Below, one piece after another: positions 48,592 to 61,260 of a stretch of DNA of 64,000 nt. The DNA comes from Spirodela intermedia (lineage: Eukaryota; Streptophyta; Magnoliopsida; Alismatales; Araceae): the NCBI GenBank assembly GCA_902729315.2, contig LR746276.1, forward strand, positions 3,888,169 through 3,952,168, written 5' to 3'. Each line of letters starts with the position of its first letter. The stretch's first letter is position 1. Position numbers and translations under genes: made by a program. The notes under the pieces are model-generated. The model did no database searches. It was not told where the DNA came from and saw only the letters and a list, made by a program, of their open reading frames with translations.

Positions 48592-51500
48592 TGTTATCGA
48601 AGCTTTAGGTGTGATCTCTCTTATGACTTAACTATATTGGATCTTTCCTTCTTGATTGCCAGTCTTTCATGAGTGATGATTGTTGACATGAATCATTGGT
48701 TATCATTCTTGCACTGATTTATGGAACTTTTGATATCATTGGCTTGTGTTTTATTCCCGCACTAGTCATGTTGTGGATGATATCACTGGTTCTGATGACA
48801 CAAATTTGATTTATCATTTTTTCTGGTTCATTTATAGATGACAATGTAAAAATGTCTTAGACTACATCAAGTTTAGGAAATCAACAAACCTTAAGGTTTG
48901 ATAAAAACCATATGTATGAATAATTATCTACCATATCACAAACATACTAACTAGATGGATGAAATTTCTTTTGTTAGTCTCAACAAATTGGAGTTATATT
49001 AAAAGGTAGATGAATGTTTAGGAATCTCCTAAATTCAAAGCCAAAACATGAGGATTTCAAATTTGAAATTTGAGATCAAGTAAACTCAAGGATCATAATG
49101 TTGTTGTGAACCACCATGATTCATGAAATTAAATGGTATGTTAATATCTTCCTACAATTAAAGATATTTACAATAATCTACACCAAATATATTCATGGGC
49201 AAGAGATGCATCACAACTTTATGAATTAAAAGTCAAACTATGACGACTCATGATTTGAGGTTTGAGATCAAATAGGGTCAATAATAATGTTATAGTTGTG
49301 GACTGCCATGATTTCTAAAAACAAAAGGGTATACTTGTATCTTCCCTTGGCAAAATGCATTTAGGATAAGTCACACAAAATGTCTTCATCTGCAATAGAT
49401 GTATCACAATTTTGTGAATTGAAATGAGAATGATGACTATAAGATAGAGAGAAATCAATAATTGAGTATAAAAACAAAGTGACATATTGTGATAGAACTA
49501 TGATCTGTTGATCTATTGAATTTAAGGGTACACAGATTAAGAAGTGGGGTTGAATGATCACTTTCTAATCCTTAATTTAATAGACTTTCTTATTTAATTT
49601 GAATTTACATCTTCTAAGTCGAGTCCTCATACATTAAAGGTGTGAGACTAGGAGATTTTTATAATGATTTGACACAATATCTTTATCCACTCTCTAAGAA
49701 TAATATATGTTCTTTAGTTTCACTAAGATTGACTATTCTATCATAATTATTAATTATCAGTTCAACTCCCACTTAATTTCACCATAAAATTCTCTTCTAG
49801 ATTCACAGCTCTAGATCATCAACAATTGATTAATATGTTCAAGCCTCTTAAGTGATGAAAGATATTAATCACAAATTTATTCAAAAAATAATAATAAATG
49901 ATTTTATTGTGAAATAGTTTTAGATAAGAAAGTTGACTTTCACTACTTTTAATATTTTGATGAAGAAATAGATATTAGAGATTTGGATTTTCACTATCCT
50001 CTTCTCTTAATGGTGATGATGAGAGGTAGAAACATTATATATTCTAATAGAAGAGAAATTATGGATAATTGAGAACAACTTATTGAGTTGTAATTTACAC
50101 ACAATTCAACAAGTGGTGAAACTTTTTGATTTATCTCTAAATTTTCTATAACAAAAACTTCATATAGAGTTTTAATTTGTAGTAACAATGGATATGAATG
50201 TTCATCAATCATTAGCCATTGGAAAGACATGAGATACATATTCATAAGATATTGTCAAATTCAAAAGGGATATCATAGTATCATTCTCTATTGAAAAGAA
50301 CCTTTGTTTTAATTGATGGTACCTTACATGAAAAAGAGTCATATTTTATAGTGTCTCATGTTTAGGGGGGAGATCAAGTCATTGAAGATCAAGAGGTAAA
50401 TTTATTAATTCATATTCCTAGTTATTTACCAGAATTTACCTCATTATTTACATCATCATCTATTTCTAAGCATATTCAGCAAATAATTTATGAAGATGCA
50501 AGATTTGGCCATGTATTTAAAGAAGAAGATGGATGTACTAAAATCTATGCATATTCAAGAATCTCAATAAGATATTAAAAATGAGGCATCAATCTCCTTA
50601 CATTAACATAAAAGTGAAGATCTACTTACTATTCTTAAAAAAGGATAAGTGAATGTACAAGAAGATCCCTCATATCTGATTGCATATTTTTTTGTCCTAT
50701 GAATGTTTATCACAATCACATAGGACTTTTATGTCTAGTTTAATTAGTATCATTATCCCTACTAATGCTTTATCTAGTGAAAAATAGAAATGAACTATGA
50801 ACAAAGAGATGTAGGCTTTAGTGAAGAATAATATTTTGAAGTTGATGCTGCCAATATGAGAGAAAGTCATTAGCTATAAATGAATCTCTACAGTAAAATA
50901 TTAACTAGATGGATCTGTAGAGAGATAGAAGATCCAATTGGCTACTTAAAGGCATACTTAAGCCTATAGGGTTAGTTACATTGGGTTGTTTACTCATGAT
51001 AAAAATAAACATTGTCATTTTTTTTTATAATTAAAGACTAGTTATTGTTGAGATCTTGATGTGAAAAATACAATTTTACATAGTGAATAAGAAATCTATA
51101 TGAAGGTCCTACTAGGGTATGGAAAGAATTTGGTATCTAAATTGAAAAAAGTCATGATTACCATGGGATACAAACAAAGTCAAGGTGATTATAGATTGTT
51201 AACACTTACTCCAGAGGTATTATAACATTATTAGTATATGTTGATCACTTAATTGTGATTGAAAATAAAGAAAATGAATATTTAATTCAATGTCTAATTA
51301 AAAAAAATAAGATTAAAATATAGGAAGATTTAAATACTTAGAATTGAATTATCTTACACAAGGAAATATATTTTTATCTCTTAAATATGTTATGGATCTG
51401 CCATAAGAAAGAGGAAAATCTCTATGTAAATTAGTAATAACTTCAATAGATCCAAATCTCAAAATTAAAGAGCTGAAGAAGATGTGGCTATAGATAGGGA

Positions 51501-52026
51501 GATGCATCAACAATTCATTAGAAGATTGATTGATTTATTTTATACACCACCATATATACTTTATGCAATGAGTATGATTTGTAAATTTATACATATTTCA
51601 AAATAAATACATTTATTATATTATCGCAAGGGGACGCCATAGAAAGATATCTTATTACATGGAGAAAAAGAAGTAAAATATGGTGATGAGGTTAAGTGCA
51701 GAAGTAGAATTTAGGGTTATGATTCAAGATATATGTGAGGCATTGTGGGTAAACATTATTTTACTATACTTGAAGATCATGAGGGTTAATCTAATGAGAG
51801 TTTAAGAGGGATGGATCAATGAGACTTTATTATAAAAATAAATTAACAATAATCCAATTCAGTATGACCAAACCAAATACATTAGTATTGATCAATACTT
51901 TATTAAGAAGTAAGAAAGTGTACTATTTGTACACCATATTTACCAAAGGCTTGAATAGTACTATTTTTCATCATTTTATATCAAAATTGAGAATGGACAA
52001 TATATATTCACCAACTTAAAGCAGAG

Positions 52027-52271
52027 TGTTCAAATGTACTTTTTCTTTTCTCATCATTGTGAACCAAAACGGTCCAATTCGGACCCATTTGGTTCGCTCT
52101 CTATATTAGTGGGCTGTTATAAATACCAATCATGATGTAATCCCTAAAAGTGAGAGCATGAAATAGGGCTTCAACTCTTTTCTCATCTCATGGTCTGTTC
52201 CCCCTTTGTTGCTGCTGCAGCTGAAGATCGAAGAAGATCGATTGAGGATTTCAGGCACTCCTTGAATTGCA
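52027..52271 (+). repeat. 3' LTR of the copia relic
   Basis: Begins TGTTCAAATG directly after a purine-bearing AAAGCAGAG, and matches the 5' LTR block for block, ending near GGATTTCAGGCACT. Many substitutions separate the copies. Confidence 0.78.
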
Positions 52272-53424
52272 CCCCCATCTCAGAGGGAAGAAAACCAAAA
52301 CTTTGGTAGTCTAGATGGGAATAATCACTTCCAAAAGATCTGGGTTCAAAAGAATTCGTCCTTTTGATGAATTTACATTCATTAAAAGTCAGCTAATAAC
52401 CTTTGAATTTAGACATTTGATTATGCACATGTTCATCTGAATGGGAAACATAATGAGGTTCGTTTGTCTTTCCCCAACTTGAGACAATGGAAGCAAAATT
52501 AAATCTTGAAAGTTTGGGCTGTCAATCGATACGAATTCAGATTAACAGGTAGCCATAATAATCAGCATTGATCATCCAGCATGAGGGGATGCATATGTGG
52601 CAGAATGTGTCGCAGAAATACTGGCAAAATGATGCAACTGGAAAGAATCTTATCAATCTAAATTAACGGGTATAACAAGCAATTATAGCCTAGAAAGAGA
52701 AGACGAATTGCTCCCATAAAATTTAAATCACCAAAAGGAATGAGAAGAATACCAAATGTCCCAACATCATGCAAACCAAAATCCTTCCAAATTCAAATGT
52801 GTGTATAGAGAACTAGAAAAACTACCACAAGATCTATAAGAAATACAGAAAATGCCAAAACCGTAAGAAAATTCCAAGGACAATGACACTTCATGACTCA
52901 TGGGGCCGTTGAGTGATATGTTCCAGTCTTGAGGGGCCAAACCCGGCAATTTCAATTAATTTGATGGTCTTTGGAAACTAGGAACGTTGTTGCAGCAGCC
53001 TCCGTGTTGCAGGTTCTCTTGAAGAGTACCCTGAACGCCCCATCCTGCACAAAGGGGATCCCCATGCTCAAACCTTAGGGCCAGACAACTGGACTGCAAT
53101 GACTGACTTCTCCCTTCAAGTCCGCAGAGGACATGTTCGCAGAGAAACAATAGAACAGGGGCCAGATGCTCCAGAGCCATCAGAAGTGGAATGTTGGAGG
53201 AGCTAATTCCACCACTCTTCCTCTTGAGGCAAGAATCTGGGGACACCAGAGACACTACACCCTAATTCGTTCTTCTAAAATACAAAATGCCGTTAAAAGA
53301 AATTAATTAAATTGATTCATAAGCTCCCCGGAGGAGTCTGTCCCTTTTCCTGTGGAAACCCTTGAGGCCCGCTATCTTGGGAGGAAGGTAACAATTAAAG
53401 GCAAGTGCTGATCCAAGCAGTGAT
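52272..53424. other. Region downstream of ARL2 including its probable 3'UTR
   Basis: Lies between the retrotransposon and the ARL2 stop codon. An open minus frame of 99 codons at 52956-53255 has no recognisable family and is likely 3'UTR or chance. Confidence 0.5.
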
Positions 53425-54849
53425 TCAGTCAAGGACATAGATACGGGAGGCAATGTCCTGGACCAGCCAGTCAAAGCCCTCAACCAGCCCCTCTCCTGTA
53501 TATGCGCTGCATCCAGTGATCTTCCAGTGCCGGGTCTTATCGATGGAGCCCAAATTCAGCACCTGCAGTTCACATGGGCAACAAGGCAATCAAAAGCAGC
53601 GACCACGATTCCTCACTAATCTCACCCATTTAGACACAAGCTTCCTACATAATCCATGGCCAATCTCTATCTACCTGAATTTCTGCAGTGCCTCAGTTTT
53701 CTTGCCTCAACTATTCACATGAACGTTGCAATGCATTTTACAATGGTGATCCCAAACCTAAAAGTAATATAAGTATTTTAAGGTTCATCAGGTTACACAT
53801 AGTTCCTCCATTGTTCAACCTTTGACACCCTAAAAATGGGGTTTTAGACCACCTTGTACTGGTTTCAGATTGAAGCAATGAAAATAAACAAGTCGCACAT
53901 AGTTGTTTCTCTGCAATAGGAATCATTCTTGATGGAAAGCAGATGACTTTGCATCAAACGTTACACATAAGGTCGGAAATGAAGATATAATGTAGATAAA
54001 ACGATAAGCAGCAAATAAACCATTCAGCAAGTTTAATCCTTTTCCTACATTAGTTTTTGCCAGATTACGCCAAGAGCCACATCATTGATATTACTTACCT
54101 TAGAAATCTCATCGGGTGTAAGAGCACCTTGTATATCCTGTTTATTTGCAAACACAAGCAATGATGCGCCGGATAGTCTCTGTTGAAAAGCAAACAACGG
54201 GAAACATTCACAAAATACATTCGGAAAAAATATGGCAGCAGTAAGAGCTTGTAGTGAAGAAAAAGAAACAAAGGTTAGTCGACCTCTTCTTTCAAGAGAT
54301 TATTCAGTTCTGATCTGCAATCGTCCAACCTCCGCACATCCGAGCTATCAACAACCCAGATCAATCCGTCAGTCTGTTCAAAGTAATTTCTCCAGTATGA
54401 CCTGATAGTCTTCTGGCCACCAATATCCCATATATTCAAAGAATATCTGCATAGATCGTGAGATCAAAACCATGAGAAAGAATATGATGAACCACAGGAA
54501 CAAAAAGGTAGCCCTCAGACAACTCTATGAAAGCAGTAACTCATACAGATCAATCATGCTGAAATAGTGCTTACTTATGGTATTGAATGGTCTTGATGTT
54601 AAATCCTAGAGTGGGACTTATGATGCTCGTATCCTCACCATTTATTTTGAGCACAATAGTTGTCTTCCCTGAGTTATCGAGTCCTCTGACAACAACAATA
54701 AGAAAAATCATAGTTTAGAGTTAGTTTTAGCCAAAGGTTTGTGCTGAGAGATGATGTCTCACGAAATTGATAATGACAGCGTACACCATAAGAATGCGCA
54801 TCTCTTTCTCCTTCTTCTTTATTTTCCTTATAATGCTAAGGAGTCCCAT
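53425..54849 (-). CDS. TTN5: ARL2-type small GTPase (TITAN5 orthologue), 5 exons
   Basis: ADP-ribosylation-factor-like 2 GTPase, which acts with tubulin-folding cofactors and is needed for cell division and embryo/endosperm development in plants. Exons (minus): 54849-54785, 54685-54575, 54446-54284, 54179-54099, 53562-53425; phases agree and give 185 aa, the family length. Seen: [20 protein letters not shown] at the start, P-loop GLDNSGKTT, switch [11 protein letters not shown], switch [37 protein letters not shown] (G4), [10 protein letters not shown] (G5) and a C-terminal [14 protein letters not shown]. All nucleotide-binding motifs are intact. The gene is divergent from the zinc-finger gene at 56403. 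Confidence in the family is very high. Confidence 0.97.
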
Positions 54850-56402
54850 AGCAACAAGCTGCAGAGTACTGGCTGCTTTAATTCAAGAATCTGAAGTCAG
54901 CAGGGACAAAAAGAGAAAATAAAGTGAGAAAAATAATATGGAACGTTCATAGATAAGACATCTCCAGGAATAATGAGGCTGGAATTACCATTATATATGG
55001 AATAACAATTAAATAAGTAGGTCCCTTTTCGTACATCAAGTTCAAGATTTAATGGAGAAAACCCAAGGGCTTGTGCACGAACAAATCTATTGTAAAATAC
55101 AAACACAGAACCCAGGAATGCGTGCTCATCAAAATCATAGATCCCAATAGGTCCTTCTGACCAAGTTTATTTCGCGTCTAATTATTTATAAAAAATAGCA
55201 GATCAACCACAACATTAAATAACCCTAATGGAATTATTGGCAACTTAAGCTAAATACGGTTTTACAGCGGTTGCATCTCATAGTTGGCATACCAACCACG
55301 TGTTCTTGGTCGATTCAATGCTCAAAACCAGACTGTCAGGATCGTTGGATCTTACATTTTCAGATATATGTATGATGCAAATCTGTCATGAACTAAGACC
55401 GTGCCTGTGGAAGAAATAGCATTCGCCATCGACAGAAATAACACATCTGGAAAAACACTGAATCATCCCAAGTCGAATTCAGTTTAAACACCGATCACAA
55501 TTTTAAAAGAAAAATTAGAATCCAATGAAAAAACCCAACTACAGTTTCCATCTTGAACCATTCAATTTACTAGAGTGACAGCTGAATTATGAAGAACGTG
55601 ATGCTGAATTTAAATTCACAAGAAATTAACCCAGTGCACATAAATCTCAAGAAGGAAACTTGGAAAATCAAGGATTTTCCGAGAAACGATACAAGATTCA
55701 GATATTTTTCATCAGAGAGCTGTGAAATGACCGTAGGGCACTGGCTTCTGGTTTATAAGATTCGATGTCAATTGGCCGGTCGTACCGAATTCTTATCCCA
55801 GTCTCTGGACAAGTGACAAGGTGCTCACGGGCAGAGGTGAAGGCTCTAGGATGATTCTTATGGCTCACGGTGTTGGTTCCTGTGGGTGAGGGTCTTCACG
55901 AATGAGGAGCTCAGGGCAAAATGCTCAGCCCGACCATGGGGTTCCCAAACGAGAACGGGATCGATCAAGAAACCGTCTGTGCGCGTAAAGGATGAAGATA
56001 ATGTTTTATGAGCATCGATTACCTGATGACGGCACCGGAGTGGCCGCTAGCAGCGCGATCCCCCGCCAACGAGAAGCTGGTGAGGTGGTCGGCGGCAGGC
56101 AGTCGCTGCGGAAGGAGAAGTGGTCTGCCGTCCGGCGGAATTCCAGCAGGCGGAATGGCAAGGAAGCGAGCTCCCGAGAGTGGCCCAAAGAACGGTCTAT
56201 GGGCTGAACAGGCTCTGGGCCCGTATAGGAAGATGGGCCTTTTATCCACTGCCATTTATGGAGATCAGAGGTGGAGTACTGTCAGCCCCACGGATCGACT
56301 CTGCGAGAGACACGTCATCGCCCTGGACAAGGTTCACTGAAGATGGGCGAGATGGCAGAGGGTGGGGGACAAAGTTGAGACGCTCGCTCCCCCGGCCTGC
56401 CG
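54850..56402. promoter_or_regulatory. Shared divergent upstream region of ARL2 and zinc-finger gene
   Basis: About 1.55 kb between two start codons facing away from each other. It should carry both promoters and 5'UTRs. 55700-56400 is GC-richer, with overlapping open frames on both strands and no recognised protein. Confidence 0.5.
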
Positions 56403-57518
56403 TTGCTAGTGATGTTGGCTACCTCGAGCCGGGCGAGTTTATCAGGTCTCCTCCACCACCGTCTTCTGCCGGCGTCTCCGTCTCCACCTCGTCCGCCTCC
56501 TCTGGGATGGGAAGAGTGGGGGCTGGAGAGGAGGAGGAAGGGGAGTCCAGCAGTGAGGCTGCGGGCGCATGCGCATGGCGCCTCCCCACTGCAGCAGCAA
56601 TCTGAGGCTTGTCAAAGCAACGATGAAGGAGAACAGGCGATTGAAGAGGTCAGTGGTCCAATGGTCGCTTCTTCTGCCGTTATTCTTGCCTGTACTTCGT
56701 TTGACTGGCGATTCCATGGGGGATCTTCCTGCTGAAGTCTGGATTTGTAAGCCGCAATCCGAGGAGAAAACGTCTCTTTGGGCAAGGGATCTGGTTGCCC
56801 CCAATCGGAGCGAACCCTCGAACGACGGGATGGGTTGTCAAGCCCGAATTCCCTGAAGAATTCCCTTCGAGGAACACCACGATGCCATTCTCATTCTTCG
56901 AATTGGGGCTATCCGTTCTCTCAGTCAAAACTGGGCCGGCGTATATTACGATGCAGAAAGTTCGACGGCAATACTTTTGAATTCATACGATGAAACGATC
57001 TGAATAATGCATCTACGAATTATTTGCTTTCTCAGAAAAGTTTTTCGCGGCGAATTCGCCAAAGAAACAGTCCATCCGTGCTGGTTTCCATATGCTTTAG
57101 AAACTCTGACCACCGTTGACATGAATGCTCGGATTCGCCTATTTTTCTGAAACTGATACTGGAAACATTATGGCTCAGAAAACAATCTCAAACGCATAAC
57201 CAGAATTTTTTTTCTCTTGCCGAGACAAGACTGCAGTCATTCTGTGCGATCCCTGCAAGGGCAGGGGCTGGTTGCTCTGCGATTTTTGCAGGGGACAGAA
57301 GATAAATGTGAAGTCTGAAAGCAACCGGATCTATCGGCGCTGTCCCTCTTGTAAAGCTGTGAGTCAATACGCATCATAAGCTGCTGAACATGATGATTAT
57401 CAATGGCACTGCAGCGCTCTCACACATCTTCCCTTTGCAGGCCGGATATGTGCTGTGCCCAAAATGTAAAGTCTTCAAGTGCGTCACCTTCCCAGATTAT
57501 GGTGATGGCGAGATGTGA
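56403..57518 (+). CDS. Small DnaJ-type (CxxCxGxG) zinc-finger protein, probably plastid-targeted, 3 exons
   Basis: Short Cys-rich protein of the DnaJ/Hsp40 cysteine-rich superfamily lacking a J domain, like plant BSD2/LQY1-type plastid proteins with chaperone or thiol-exchange roles. Exons: 56403-56648, 57230-57358, 57441-57518; phase 0 at both junctions, 150 aa. Seen: a Ser/Arg/Ala/Pro-rich N-terminus with few acids (MLVMLATSSRASLSGLLHHR), fitting a transit peptide, an acidic linker (NDEGEQAIEE), then TAVILCDPCKGRGWLLCDFC, RIYRRCPSCKA and GYVLCPKCKVFKC. That is four CxxC pairs, enough for two zinc ions. The C-terminus is FPDYGDGEM. Exons 2 and 3 are secure. Exon 1 is inferred from the AG|GTCAGT donor and reading frame; a different first exon ending near 56740 is also possible. 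Confidence 0.78.
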
Positions 57519-58580
57519 GGATGAGTTATAACATAATTTTTCTCACTCTGTAACCAAGCTTTTCTGCTTCACGCTTGAAATACTTCATGCAAGTGTTCTC
57601 AGGGATTCCTGATCTGTCGGCTGTTCTCCTTCTATACATGGAACATGCAGATTCTATTGAAGTACTGCATTAAATGATGCAACCTGAAAATCTATCACCT
57701 CTCTCTCTCTCTCTGTATCTTTTGGGTTTTTCTCATCTCTCAAGAATGAAGCTGTCACACTGATATCTTTTGCACGCTGATATGCTGGGAAATTATGCTG
57801 TCATTAATGTAACCCAAGCACATTTACTGCTAATACCAATGCATTCTAATGGCCATGTCACCTCCACCATGATTTAAATTAATATGATGAGCGATCATTG
57901 TACGTTCCATGAAACACCATCATGAGGAAGTCGATAGCATCCTTGACACATTTAGGCTTGGTCACTGGGAGAATTTAGATTTCTGCCCAAGAATTTAGTT
58001 AAATTGCTCTTCACACCTATCACTGACTTTAGGATGATCTGCCATATACTACCCTTGAGTATTGCCCTTATCCTTCTGAGTTATTACATAGATTAGGTGC
58101 TCATAACCTTCTTATATTAGCTTTGTCATACTGTAAGCATCTTTTTATTTCCTTGGTTCACTTATTTCGATGAACATGTTGCTCATCATTTGGCGCAACA
58201 TCTCATGAGCATTGATATCGAATGAGGTGTCATATGCTAATGATTCACCATTGAAATCAATTAGCACTTACAATTCTAGCAATCAAATGAACTGTGCAGC
58301 AATTAATGAACTTCAGCCTACACATAATGCACATTTCATCATAAAATGAGCATATACCAGTGGTTATTTCAATTTATTAAAAATCTCATTAATGCAAAAG
58401 TCAATAAAAAAAATAAATTCATTCAAATATACCATTGCAAATGAAAACAGCTGCTTGAGGGGAGATAATAAGTACTGGAAATCAAGTCACAAGTAAAAAT
58501 GCATCAACCGCAATAAGGTGTCACATGAGTAGTTTCTTGTGAGTGGGTGCTGCACGCTCTCTCACATAAAGGTCCCTAGA
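57519..58580. other. Intergenic region after the zinc-finger gene
   Basis: AT-rich, about 1 kb, with a short (TC)n run near 57700. Includes the zinc-finger gene 3'UTR. No other feature. Confidence 0.55.
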
Positions 58581-58584
58581 AATC

Positions 58585-60780
58585 TGTGTATCTTACTCTA
58601 AGTTCTCATACAATGGGCATTGCCCCTTTATATAGTGGTGGGGGTCGTCAACTAGCCATTGCCCCTTCCCTTCTGTTGCCCCTACTCGCATGTTGTCTAT
58701 TACGCCCTCTTTTGAATAATTCTTTTCGATTTGAGAAGAAATACTTATTGCTAATAATGATTTTATTGAGGGCTCTATAGTCAATGTAGAGTCTCAGTGT
58801 GCCATCCTTTTTTCGTTGGAATAGGATGAAAGTTTCTAATAGTGATGTTTATGATTGGATATGTCCCACCCATAGAAGCACATCTTGTTGTCATCGTATC
58901 TACTCTAGGTGCACCAGCAGCATCTTATATTATTGGTGGCACTACTAACAAGAGTTTCAAGATCAATTGAAGGACAAACGTGTGCGGCTACATACTTTGG
59001 TATGAAGCTTACATCTTTCCCTCGTGGGTCATGAGAATTGAGATAGTGCTGATAGACATTCATATGTCGCTTGTGCTAAGAAGTCAAGACTGAGTACCAT
59101 ATTGAAATTGTCTATTGACAGGACATGGAAGTCCACATGCCTTACTCACATTCTCACCCATAGGGGAATAGATTTAGCCATGCCAACTAAGGGATTGAGT
59201 TGAAGCATTTATTGTCTTGATGGAACTTTTCGTTCATGTAAATAATAGTCTATGTCTTTGCACTTCTTGTACCATGAAGTTGTGTGATACCTTGTTGATC
59301 ATGGTTCTAATGGGATTACCATTGACGTCTACCTTCACACATATCAGTTGATGGTTTTACTATTGATAGATTGATTATTGTGCCTAACAATTCGAAAGTG
59401 TTTACCTTCAATATTAGGTCCTTACATGTCAGGCATTTTTCTTGTTGTTTTGGAACATAGTTGATTTATTGGCATTTGTCATCTTGCCTCTCTAGATAAT
59501 TCCTCTACTAATATAATCTCTTGCAAGGGAAGCATCCCACCTTAGGACACTTAGCTCAGGTTGGTACTAGTGTTATTAGGGTCCATATTGTGGCCACAAT
59601 TAGTAGGAGTTATGGTGGGTTTTCTACTCCATGGAAATAACTTGTGGTTTTACTCACCTCCTCTCTATGGCACTTGATTACTCCCACCAACAATTTCTTG
59701 AGAAGTCTCCTTGAGTAGGGGTAGATCAACAAGGGATTTTATATTAGCATTGCTGCTTGCAAGTCTTACACTCCATTTTGCTTTAACCCAATTTGAGTCA
59801 ATAGTTTTGAGGCGTACGAGGAAGTGGAATGGACAATTTGTTTAGCATGAGTGATGTGTATTGATAGACATATTCTTTTATAATGCTCATTTGATTAAGG
59901 TTTAAGATTGTACTACCTAACTACATTTGATCATTTAGAATAGAAAAATGAACTCTTGACAAAACACATTCCTAGTGCTAATCTCTTAAAGTTTGCAATG
60001 CCACAACTTCACATCACATGTCAAAACATAATTGGCTATCTTTACTTTCTCTCCTTCTTCTCACTACATTCCTCCAAATGCTTATCAAGGTTTCATAAAG
60101 AAGTAGTCAAATTTGAGATTATCTGTCTCAACTTAGAAGTGCTTCAGCTTCAAGACTGAAACAACTTGTTTGTTATTGGTATATTTGGGAATCATTACTA
60201 GCATCATCTTGACTATCTTGAGGCCTACGATTAGATCCCTTAGGCTCTCCTTAACTTCTTCAACACTTATTGGCTCCACCTAAGTCTCATTACTACTAGT
60301 CTCTCTACTGATCACTTGTTACAAATCCTCTATCTTATAAAAGTGTACTTGAAGTTGTAAGGTCATAGCTTCCTATTGTTACTCTAAGTACTCAATTTTT
60401 TTCTTGACTTGCTCTAGTGTCTTGGGAAGTTGCTGCTTCAACCTTGCAAGCTAGAGTCCTTAGCTCCTCTTTTCTTGCCAGCCATCTTCTTTCTTCCTCC
60501 CCAATTTAGCTGTGCATTCTACTTTCATGTGCATATGCTAGTTCTTCCTCATGACATAAGGGGTTAGTCAGACTAGTCAAGTCCTTTGCTGCAGCTACAT
60601 TGGGGAAGATAATTGAGTAGCCTTCCCCTTTCAAGGCCCAATAATTAGGGGATATCTTTCTAGGTTTACAAGGCACACAAGACTTGCTCACTAGGTGGGA
60701 TGCATGCGATTTAACCTATAATAAGAAAGGGTGCTTTCTTCTTTCAAGGGCCAAGGGAGATGGGCCAAAGTACCTTGAAT
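58585..60780 (-). mobile_element. Ty3/gypsy-type pol fragments, degenerate
   Basis: Remnant of a gypsy retrotransposon on the minus strand. At about 58735-58822 the minus strand reads KKDGTLRLYIDYRALNKI, the conserved gypsy reverse-transcriptase motif. Further upstream (about 59085-59145) is VLSIDNFNMVLSLDFLAQ, matching the VLGMDWL end of the aspartic protease. About 59265-59345 matches the protease start (VKVDVNGNPIRTMINKVSHN), with the catalytic DTG replaced. Frames are broken by stops; no LTRs were identified. Left and right limits are approximate, and 59350-60780 is assigned only by position. Confidence 0.65.
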
Positions 60781-61079
60781 CCTCTATTAGAAATCATCGC
60801 AAATGTGTATGTTTTACTCTCACAATCATATATGATGTGTACTTATTGTTATGTTTAAATACACATCATCTAATAATATTTATAATTAAGACTTAATAAA
60901 ATAATAATAAATAAATAAGTCTCAAGTTGAACATAGAGAGATTGATTAATCTGTTATGAAAACTAATTTAGTTTACATATAAAGTGATTTTAATATTTTA
61001 TCAATATTTAATAGAAATAATAAAATAGAAGGGTGAGGTGAGAAGAATAAAGAAAAGAAAGTAGAGAAAAAGAGGAAAA

Positions 61080-61260
61080 GAAAGAGAGAGAGTTCTCATA
61101 AAGGACGAGATAAGAGATCTTTCATGAATGAGAGAGAAAGAGAGAGGAGAAAATCTCATGTAGATGGAGAGAGAGAAAAGTCTCATGAGAGAGAGAGAGA
61201 GAGCGATCAAGAGAGAGAAAGAGAAGGAGATCGATCAATCGAGAGAGAGAGAGAGAAGAA
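61080..61260. repeat. GA-rich low-complexity tract
   Basis: About 180 bp dominated by GAGAGA interspersed with AAAGTCTCATGA-like units. Open frames on both strands are compositional. Confidence 0.8.

Larger units (their letters stand above)
48331..52271 (+). mobile_element. Decayed Ty1/copia LTR retrotransposon
   Basis: Old copia-type element, plus orientation, about 3.9 kb. Two diverged LTRs (about 48331-48591 and 52027-52271) flank an interior with pol relics in copia order. A primer-binding-site-like TGTTATCGAAGCT at 48592 resembles the tRNA-iMet type TGGTATCAGAGCT. An RT relic near 51050 reads DVKNTILHSE then EIYMK, and VMITMGYKQSQGDY lies near 51150. An RT/RNase H relic near 51450-51600 matches the usual DPN...LIYL...YAMS order. 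AEVEFRVMIQDICEALW lies near 51695-51750 and KLRMDNIYSPT at about 51985-52017. Many stops and frameshifts; no intact frame, so it cannot move by itself. No target-site duplication could be identified, so the outer ends are approximate. Confidence 0.85.

Noticed and set aside
52956-53255. 99-codon minus frame downstream of ARL2
   Set aside because: No homology recognised; most likely ARL2 3'UTR or chance.
56120-56605. 161-codon plus frame before the zinc-finger gene
   Set aside because: No recognisable domain and cannot be joined in frame to the zinc-finger exons; the 56403 frame fits better.
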